The notes beneath the pieces were generated by a model. The model ran no database searches and was not told the DNA's origin. It worked only from the letters and a program-made list of their open reading frames with translations. 6,631 nucleotides of DNA from positions 2,979-9,609 of the forward strand of contig DDFE01000114.1 in NCBI GenBank assembly GCA_002336985.1, read 5' to 3'. Below are positions 1 through 4,419 of the stretch, in pieces. How positions within the stretch are numbered: position 1 is the stretch's first letter; the number at the start of each line of letters is the position of its first letter. This DNA is from Sphingomonadales bacterium UBA1936 (lineage in GTDB: Bacteria > Pseudomonadota > Alphaproteobacteria > Sphingomonadales > Sphingomonadaceae). The translations under genes and the position numbers were made by a program.

Positions 1-56
1 CTCTGTGCCGAATCGCGCTTTCATGCGTTGTTGGGCCAGAGGAAGGAGCATTTGAG

Positions 57-431
57 ATGATTAGCCTGCTGAAGAAGGGCGTGCTTGGCGTTGCTCTGGG
101 TGCCTCGGCGTTGACCATGGCCGCCCCTGCGCAAGCGCAGCGCTACGACAACCGATATTACCACCGCGACCGCGGCAACAACGACGCTGCCGTAGCGATC
201 GGTGCCGGCGTGCTGGGCCTGGCGGTCGGTGCAGCGATCGCGTCGAACAACAACGACCGCTATTACGATGGCGGCTATTATTATGGCCGTCCGCGTTATT
301 ACGCGGGTCCCCGCTACTACGCCGGACCGCGTTACTACCGCGCATATCCGCAGCGTTATTATGGCTGGGACCGTGGTTATCGCGGCCGCTATTACGACGG
401 ATATCGCGGTCCACGCTACCGCAACTGGTAA
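57..431 (+). CDS. Exported Tyr/Arg-rich repeat protein, function unknown
   Basis: A 124-residue protein. Residues 1-27 form a clear Sec signal peptide: Lys6-Lys7, then a hydrophobic core, with likely cleavage after Ala27 (AQA|Q). The mature part has a short polar stretch, then a Gly/Ala-rich hydrophobic segment at residues 44-62 with small residues at regular spacing (glycine-zipper-like). After an Asn-rich break comes a C-terminal half dominated by RYY, GYYY and PRYYAG units; the mature chain holds about 22 Tyr and 17 Arg. A strong Shine-Dalgarno (AAGGAG, 43-48) lies 8 bases before the ATG, so the start is secure. A terminator follows directly, so the gene is probably monocistronic at its 3' end. 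Small basic exported proteins with a glycine zipper are common in sphingomonads, but I do not recognise a named function. A periplasmic or envelope-associated role is inference from the signal peptide and composition only. Confidence 0.85.
   Translation: MISLLKKGVLGVALGASALTMAAPAQAQRYDNRYYHRDRGNNDAAVAIGAGVLGLAVGAAIASNNNDRYYDGGYYYGRPRYYAGPRYYAGPRYYRAYPQRYYGWDRGYRGRYYDGYRGPRYRNW
291..344 (+). repeat. Three 18-base tandem units coding PRYYAG/PRYYAG/PRYYRA
   Basis: Three consecutive 18-base units (291-308, 309-326, 327-344) lie inside the exported Tyr/Arg-rich gene. The first two encode the same hexapeptide PRYYAG, the third PRYYRA. The units differ at several synonymous positions (CGT/CGC, TAT/TAC, GCG/GCC, GGT/GGA), so the peptide is kept while the DNA has drifted. 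This points to an old duplication maintained by protein-level selection rather than a fresh slippage array. Confidence 0.8.
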
Positions 432-435
432 TTCG

Positions 436-463
436 AAACGGGGCGCTTCTGCGCCCCGTTTTT
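436..463. terminator. Intrinsic terminator, probably bidirectional
   Basis: A perfect 11-base-pair stem (436-446 with 451-461, core CGGGGCGC) closes on a TTCT loop and runs into a T tract (459-463) on the plus strand. The A tract at 436-438 gives a shorter U tract when read from the minus strand. It starts 4 bases after the stop of the exported protein, and the minus-strand lipid kinase ends at 463-465, so one hairpin can serve both convergent genes. Confidence 0.9.
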
Positions 464-1347
464 CATTGTGCCGCGCGCTTGTGCGGTATCACCATTCTCA
501 TCGATTTCGACGCGACATGCGCCGTGACCGGCGTGTGCGCCGCGATCTCTCCGTCGATCGAGATCGGCAGCGGGGGATCGGTCTGGACCTGGATCGAGGT
601 ACCGCGGAATTCGCGGGTGGTCTGTTTCCGGTGCGGCAAGCGCAGGGTGGATGCGAACCATGACCACAGCAGCGCCGCACGCGTCGTGCCGATCACGACC
701 TGAACAACGATATCGCCCGACATGACGTCGGCGTCGTCGACAACTTCGGTGCCGCCCTGAAAGGGTCCATTGGCGATGCGCACCTCGAGCGCTTTCACCT
801 TCTCGCCGTCGACAAAGAGTACGAAGGGTTTGAACCGCAGCAGCGAAACGCCCGCCCAGGTGAAATAGCCGATCCGCCCGAACCAGCGCTTCAGCCAATG
901 AGGCACCGTCTCCGCGATCAACGGCGCGAGGCCGATCGCCGCGCAATTGGCGTAATAATCCTCGTCGATCATGCCTAGATCGACCTTGCGGACGGTGCCG
1001 TTGACGATCACGTCCACCGCACCCGGCAAGTCGAGCGGAATGCCGACCGAGCGTGCAAAGCTGTTCGCGGTGCCGAGAGGCAACAGCGCAAAGACAGTGT
1101 CGGTATCGACCAGGTAATCAACACTCGACGACAATGACCCGTCGCCGCCGCCGACGATGATCATTTCCGCACCATCGGCCACGGCCTGTTCGACCGTCGA
1201 CGTCAGATCCTTGGGATCCTTGATGGGATGCGCGTCCACGGTGATCCCGCCATCTCTCAGCAACTGGCATGCCTGATCGAAAACATCCGCACCGCGGCGC
1301 GACTGGGTGTTGACGATAAGCGTTGCGGTGCGAGGGGGCTGGGTCAT
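463..1347 (-). CDS. YegS/BmrU-family lipid kinase (diacylglycerol kinase catalytic domain)
   Basis: With the ATG at 1347 the protein has 294 residues, the usual size of this family. The N-terminal half matches the DAGK catalytic domain: LIVNTQSRRG at 10-19, the nucleotide-binding GGGDGS at 66-71, and PLGTANSFAR at 90-99 (family form PLGTxNxFA). The C-terminal half is the beta-sandwich part, with NGPFQGG and a late DGE at 265-267. Such enzymes phosphorylate diacylglycerol or related lipids with ATP at the inner membrane; the actual substrate here cannot be told. The open frame continues upstream to 1644, but that part is antisense to the next gene and carries no domain. Alternative starts are ATG at 1368 or 1386. 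None of the three has a good Shine-Dalgarno, so the start is uncertain by up to 13 codons. It is divergent from the PHA-region gene and has no visible operon partner. Confidence 0.88.
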   Translation of the reverse strand: MTQPPRTATLIVNTQSRRGADVFDQACQLLRDGGITVDAHPIKDPKDLTSTVEQAVADGAEMIIVGGGDGSLSSSVDYLVDTDTVFALLPLGTANSFARSVGIPLDLPGAVDVIVNGTVRKVDLGMIDEDYYANCAAIGLAPLIAETVPHWLKRWFGRIGYFTWAGVSLLRFKPFVLFVDGEKVKALEVRIANGPFQGGTEVVDDADVMSGDIVVQVVIGTTRAALLWSWFASTLRLPHRKQTTREFRGTSIQVQTDPPLPISIDGEIAAHTPVTAHVASKSMRMVIPHKRAAQ

Positions 1348-1431
1348 TGGCGATGCGTAACGCACCATTTTCCGTTTCGGGTCCATAACGCTTTGGGAGA
1401 CGGCGGCGTTTTGCTGCGTTATGGTCGAACC

Positions 1432-1734
1432 ATGGCCGATCCCATCACGCTCGACATCCCCCATAAGCTGGGCAAGGCGGCCGTCCGCGAGCGGCTCGAC
1501 AGCGGTATCGGCAAGATCGGATCGATCATTCCGGGCGGCGGGCAGGTGCAGCATGCGTGGGACGGCGACACGATGAACTTCACTGTCTCCGCGCTCGGCC
1601 AAACGATGGCGTGCAAGGCGACGGTGTTCGAGGACAAGGTCCATGCCGAAGTCGACCTGCCGCCGATGTTCGCACTGTTCGCTGGGAAAATCCGCGAGGC
1701 CCTGGGGCAGGAATTGCCCAAGCTGCTGAAGTGA
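1432..1734 (+). CDS. Polyhydroxyalkanoic acid system (PHA granule region) family protein
   Basis: A 100-residue protein. It starts with the family's recognisable opening (ITLDIPHKLGKAAVRERL, residues 5-22), continues with WDGDTMNFTVSALGQ (about 43-57) and ends with an amphipathic helix rich in Leu/Lys. This matches the small PHA_gran_rgn family (TIGR02610-type), named for association with polyhydroxyalkanoate loci; biochemical function is not established. No signal peptide or membrane segment is seen, so it is probably cytoplasmic. The frame is open back to 1228, but homologues begin at MADP-type N termini and the upstream part lies over the divergent lipid kinase, so ATG 1432 is chosen. There is no clear Shine-Dalgarno before it. 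Its stop overlaps the kynB start (GTGA at 1731-1734), suggesting translational coupling. No PHA synthase or phasin gene is in the window. Confidence 0.85.
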   Translation: MADPITLDIPHKLGKAAVRERLDSGIGKIGSIIPGGGQVQHAWDGDTMNFTVSALGQTMACKATVFEDKVHAEVDLPPMFALFAGKIREALGQELPKLLK

Positions 1735-2357
1735 CGATCCGCGACATTACCCAGCCGCTGCATGACGGCACGCCGATGTGGCCGGGCGATACGGCCTTCG
1801 CGGCCGAGCGGACCTGGGCCTATGGGCCGGAATGTCCGGTCAACGTATCGCGGTTCACCGCATCGACGCATGCGGGGACGCATGCCGATGCGCCGATGCA
1901 TTATGACCCGGAAGGCCGCGCGATCGATGTCGTCGGGCTCGACGTCTATATCGGCCCGGCGCGGGTGATCGATCTGCGGGGATGCGGGCTGGTCGTGACG
2001 CCGGACATGGTGGCACCGCACCTCGACGCTGCGCCCCCGCGTATCCTGTTCCGGACCTACGATCGGTTTCCGCACGACGCCTGGATCGATGCGTTCACCA
2101 GCGTGGCGGCGGAAACGATCGCGCTGCTGGCGTCGCGCGGCGTGGTGCTGATCGGCATCGACGGCCCGTCGCTCGACCCGCAGGAATCGAAGACGATGGA
2201 TGCGCACCTCGCGGTCAAGGCAGCGGGGATGGCGATCCTAGAAGGACTGGTGCTCGATGACGTGCCAGCGGACGATTACGAACTGATTGCCCTGCCGATG
2301 AAGCTGGCGGGGCTGGACGCGGCGCCGGTACGGGCCGTGCTGCGCGACCTGGTTTAG
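1731..2357 (+). CDS. kynB: Kynurenine formamidase (arylformamidase), cyclase family
   Basis: A 208-residue cytoplasmic enzyme, the normal KynB length. It would hydrolyse N-formyl-L-kynurenine to kynurenine and formate in tryptophan degradation. The hallmark motif HAGTHADAPMHY sits at residues 47-58; His47, His51 and Asp53 are metal-ligand positions and His57 is the nearby catalytic-type His of the family. Further matches are the opening DITQPLHDGTPMWPGD (5-20) and the block DGPSLDPQESKTMDAH (144-159), whose His159, together with Glu170, fits the second metal site known for bacterial KynB. The start is GTG at 1731, overlapping the preceding stop by 4 bases; a longer open frame from 1557 lies over the upstream gene and is rejected. 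kynU and tryptophan dioxygenase genes are absent here, so a related cyclase-family amidohydrolase remains possible. The stop overlaps that of the convergent CHAP gene. Confidence 0.88.
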   Translation: MTIRDITQPLHDGTPMWPGDTAFAAERTWAYGPECPVNVSRFTASTHAGTHADAPMHYDPEGRAIDVVGLDVYIGPARVIDLRGCGLVVTPDMVAPHLDAAPPRILFRTYDRFPHDAWIDAFTSVAAETIALLASRGVVLIGIDGPSLDPQESKTMDAHLAVKAAGMAILEGLVLDDVPADDYELIALPMKLAGLDAAPVRAVLRDLV

Positions 2358-2896
2358 GGAGCGGCGGTTTCGACGGCGGCGAGCTGGACGACGCTGGCGT
2401 CGATCAGCGAAACATGCGGACGGGCTTCGGCGAACTGGATGCTGTGTTCGTGCGGTGCGCTGGTTCCACCGGCGTAGATGAAGCCGAAGGTCGGGTTCAC
2501 GCGATTGCCCATGCCCGAACCGTAGGAAACACGGACTTCGCTCCAGTCGCCGTTGGGCGACACGTCGATGGCGCGGGCGTTGCGCTCGACACCGCCGCGG
2601 ACGGTCCAGTTGGCATGGTCGATGGCGACTTCACGGTCGCTGATGATTTCCTTGACGACCGCGACATGGCCTGCACGCATGCCGGGGATCGACTTGAATG
2701 CGAGCACTGCGCCGGGGGCGGGGGTGTTGCCGCGTTCGTACTTGCCCTCGGCCTGGCTCCACCAGGTGTTGGCATTGCCGCGGATCGAAACGTCGGTGAT
2801 CGTCCGCGCGTAAGTCACGCACTGCCAGCCCTTGGCGGAGACGCCGCTGGAGAGCGTGCAGGCAAACAGCCCCAGTGCAATGGCGATACGATTCAT
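2354..2896 (-). CDS. Secreted CHAP-domain protein (putative peptidoglycan amidase/endopeptidase)
   Basis: A 180-residue protein with a signal peptide (residues 1-21, cleavage VSA|KG) followed at once by a CHAP (NlpC/P60-like) domain. The catalytic Cys26 lies in WQCVTYAR, the catalytic His77 in AGHVAVV, and Asn96 in the DHANW block is the likely third residue. The NGDWSEVRV segment is also typical of the alphaproteobacterial form. CHAP enzymes cut amide bonds in peptidoglycan, so a periplasmic cell-wall role is likely; the exact bond is unknown. The tail after about residue 150 (SAPHEHSIQF onward) is low in recognisable features. The frame is open upstream to 3040, but the signal peptide fixes the start at 2896; there is no good Shine-Dalgarno. 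Cys13 in the signal peptide is not a convincing lipobox (Phe at -2). The upstream gap holds GANTC sites and a CtrA-like half site, hinting at cell-cycle control. Confidence 0.87.
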   Translation of the reverse strand: MNRIAIALGLFACTLSSGVSAKGWQCVTYARTITDVSIRGNANTWWSQAEGKYERGNTPAPGAVLAFKSIPGMRAGHVAVVKEIISDREVAIDHANWTVRGGVERNARAIDVSPNGDWSEVRVSYGSGMGNRVNPTFGFIYAGGTSAPHEHSIQFAEARPHVSLIDASVVQLAAVETAAP

Positions 2897-2911
2897 GGAA
2901 TTTGCGGCCCC

Positions 2912-3013
2912 GACTCTTCGTTGACCTCTGCGTGGCCCATGACGGTTAACGAAAAAAGGACGTGGCGATGGATGGAACCAGAAGCGCGATGAATCGTTTC
3001 GCCGCCCGGATTC
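2912..3013. promoter_or_regulatory. Cluster of three GANTC (CcrM-type) sites with a CtrA-like half site
   Basis: In the divergent gap between the CHAP gene and DUF3297, GANTC occurs at 2912-2916 (GACTC), 2991-2995 (GAATC) and 3009-3013 (GATTC). By my hand scan only about nine occur in the whole window. On the minus strand around 2942-2949 the sequence reads TTAACCGT, 6 of 8 bases of the CtrA half-site TTAACCAT. In alphaproteobacteria CcrM methylates GANTC and GcrA/CtrA use such promoters to time genes to the cell cycle. I see no well-formed -10/-35 pair, so the regulatory reading is inference. Confidence 0.35.
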
Positions 3014-3021
3014 TGTCCTGA
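2968..3021 (+). CDS. Possible 17-codon ORF upstream of the DUF3297 gene
   Basis: An ATG at 2968 is preceded by AAGGA (2956-2960) at a 7-base spacing, the best Shine-Dalgarno in this gap. The frame runs 17 codons (MDGTRSAMNRFAARILS) to a TGA at 3019-3021, 36 bases before the DUF3297 ATG. The peptide has no recognisable family and no attenuator-like codon run. It could be a leader peptide on the DUF3297 message or a chance arrangement. Confidence 0.2.
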   Translation: MDGTRSAMNRFAARILS

Positions 3022-3057
3022 CTTTACGTGGAAGCCGCAACGCGGCATGGCGCGGGC

Positions 3058-3351
3058 ATGACCGATACTCCTCCCGATCGCCTCGCCGCGCACCCCTCTT
3101 CGCCCTTCTTCAACGAACCCGCGATGGAACGCGGTGTCGGTGTCCGCTTCAAGGGCGCCGAACGTCACGACGTCGACGAATATTGCGTGTCCGAAGGCTG
3201 GATCCGCGTGGCGCTGGGCAAGAAGGTCGACCGCAAGGGCGCGGCGCTGACGATCAAGCTGACCGGCCCGGTCGAGGTCTGGTACCGCGATCTCGGTGCG
3301 GACAGCGCGACAGGCGCGCCCGAGGCAGAGGCTCCGCAGACCGAAGCCTAA
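3058..3351 (+). CDS. DUF3297 family protein
   Basis: A 97-residue soluble protein. The N-terminal and central part match DUF3297 closely: TPPDRLAAHPSSPFF near the start, GVGVRFKG (about 26-33), and the signature EYCVSEGWIRVALGK (about 41-55) followed by DRKGAALTIKLTGPVEVWY. The last 18 or so residues form a low-complexity Ala/Glu/Pro tail (GAPEAEAPQTEA) beyond the usual domain. There is no signal peptide or membrane segment, and no biochemical role is known for the family. ATG 3058 is chosen because homologues begin MTDTPPDRL-like; a GTG at 3028 in the same frame is the alternative, and neither has a strong Shine-Dalgarno. Its TAA stop is immediately followed by the GTG of the next gene, so the two are probably co-transcribed and translationally coupled. 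Confidence 0.85.
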   Translation: MTDTPPDRLAAHPSSPFFNEPAMERGVGVRFKGAERHDVDEYCVSEGWIRVALGKKVDRKGAALTIKLTGPVEVWYRDLGADSATGAPEAEAPQTEA

Positions 3352-4404
3352 GTGGACGACGCTCAGCCTATCCACCTTTTCTCCTACGGCACGCTGCGTC
3401 TGCCCGATGTGCAGATGGCGTGTTTCGGGCGGCTGATGGAGGGCGTGGCGGACGCCATGCCCGGTTACCGCACCGTGCAGATCGAAATTACCGACGAAGA
3501 CGTGCTGTCGGCCAGTGGCGAGCGCTTTCACCTGCGCGCCGAACCCAGCGCGAACCCCGACGACAGCGTGCCGGGCACCGTATTCCGCCTGAGCGAAGCC
3601 GATATCTGGGCCGCCGACGATTATGAGGGCGAGAATTACGTTCGCGAGACGGTGCGGCTCGCCTCCGGCACGGACGCCTGGGTCTATGTGAAGGGCGAAG
3701 ACCAGAGCGACGACGACCGCTGGGCGGCGCTGGCCGCGTCTGAGGCGCGAGGGCTGGCTCTGCTCGACGCGATCGAGGCGGCGGACATCATCCGCAGCGG
3801 CCGGACCGAGCTGGAAATCGAACGCGACATCTTCGCCATCGCCGCGCGCGATTTCGGCGTGACGGCGCACTGGCACGACCGCGTCGTGCGGGCGGGTATA
3901 AACACTCTGTGCGTCGCGGGGCAGGCCGCCCCGGACCGAGCGGTAGAGAACGACGATATCGTCTTCCTCGACCTCGGCCCCGTATTCGGCGATTGGGAAG
4001 CGGATGTCGGACGCAGCTACGCGATCGGAACCGATCCCGAACGCCAGCGTCTTGTCGCGGACCTGCCCCTAGTATTCGAGGCCGTCCGCGCGCGATTCGA
4101 CGCTGATGCCGACATGACGGGCGCGGGCCTGTTCGCGGCGGCGGTCGAGGAGGCGGAGGCGAAGGGCTGGCGCTTCGGCGGGAAGATCGCCGGGCATCTG
4201 GTGGGCCGATATCCCTTCGCACGTTCGCCCGCGGGAAAGGACGGCGGCCGCGCCAATCCGGCGAATACACAGCGCATGCGCGACCCCGATCCGAAGGGGC
4301 ATCGCCGCCACTGGATCCTCGAAATCCATCTGGTCGCGCCCGACGGCTCGTTCGCGGGTTTCTATGAACGGCTGCTGCCGCCGACCGGCCAAGATAAATT
4401 GTAA
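3352..4404 (+). CDS. Two-domain protein: gamma-glutamylcyclotransferase-like (AIG2) + M24 metallopeptidase
   Basis: A 350-residue protein in one uninterrupted frame. Residues 5-115 are an AIG2/GGCT-like domain: YGTLR at 12-16 and DYEGENYVR at 90-98, where Glu92 is the expected catalytic acid. Residues 121-342 are a pita-bread M24 domain without the usual N-terminal creatinase domain. The full five-ligand metal set is visible: Asp207 (FLDLG), Asp218 (EADVGRS), His282 (AGH), Glu324 (LEIH) and Glu339 (FYER). The classical second His after the GH motif is not seen, as in the short M24 proteins of this kind. GGCT-like enzymes release 5-oxoproline from gamma-glutamyl compounds; M24 enzymes cleave N-terminal residues, often before Pro. 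The substrate here is unknown. The GTG start abuts the DUF3297 stop. The M24 part has no in-frame ATG near its beginning; only a GTG at 3688 without Shine-Dalgarno could start it separately, so a true fusion is favoured. Confidence 0.82.
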   Translation: MDDAQPIHLFSYGTLRLPDVQMACFGRLMEGVADAMPGYRTVQIEITDEDVLSASGERFHLRAEPSANPDDSVPGTVFRLSEADIWAADDYEGENYVRETVRLASGTDAWVYVKGEDQSDDDRWAALAASEARGLALLDAIEAADIIRSGRTELEIERDIFAIAARDFGVTAHWHDRVVRAGINTLCVAGQAAPDRAVENDDIVFLDLGPVFGDWEADVGRSYAIGTDPERQRLVADLPLVFEAVRARFDADADMTGAGLFAAAVEEAEAKGWRFGGKIAGHLVGRYPFARSPAGKDGGRANPANTQRMRDPDPKGHRRHWILEIHLVAPDGSFAGFYERLLPPTGQDKL

Positions 4405-4416
4405 CAAAACTGCAAT
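4399..4416 (+). promoter_or_regulatory. Candidate Pho box (PhoB binding site)
   Basis: Two 7-base half sites, TTGTAAC (4399-4405) and CTGCAAT (4410-4416), are separated by AAAA, giving the 11-base period of a Pho box (consensus CTGTCAT-N4-CTGTCAT). By hand comparison the 21 bases from 4399 agree at 15 positions with the E. coli pstS Pho box. The site overlaps the stop of the upstream gene and ends 3 bases before the GTG of the Nudix-DUF47-pit unit. An AATAAT at 4414-4419 could be a -10 element. A box overlapping the -10 region suits repression, as known for PhoB on orfA-pit of Sinorhizobium meliloti. Confidence 0.45.
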
Positions 4417-4419
4417 AAT

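Noticed and set aside
1228..1431. Upstream in-frame extension of the PHA-region gene (168 residues)
   Set aside because: It overlaps the lipid kinase coding sequence and precedes the family's conserved N terminus; homologues start near MADPITL.
1348..1644. Extension of the minus-strand lipid kinase frame up to 1644 (393 residues in all)
   Set aside because: The extra N-terminal part lies antisense to the PHA-region gene, is Arg-rich, has no family match, and the DAGK domain begins only at about the 1347 start.
2858..2860. Cys13 in the CHAP signal peptide as a lipoprotein lipobox
   Set aside because: The -2 residue is Phe, the hydrophobic stretch before it is too short, and a good type I site (VSA|KG) follows; Cys26 is the catalytic residue.
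3013..3027. CTGTCCT at 3013-3019 as a Pho box half site before DUF3297
   Set aside because: The 11-base-shifted second half does not match the consensus.
2893..3876. Long minus-strand open frame of 327 residues across DUF3297 and the GGCT domain
   Set aside because: It is a shadow of two well-matched plus-strand families, with no recognisable domain of its own.
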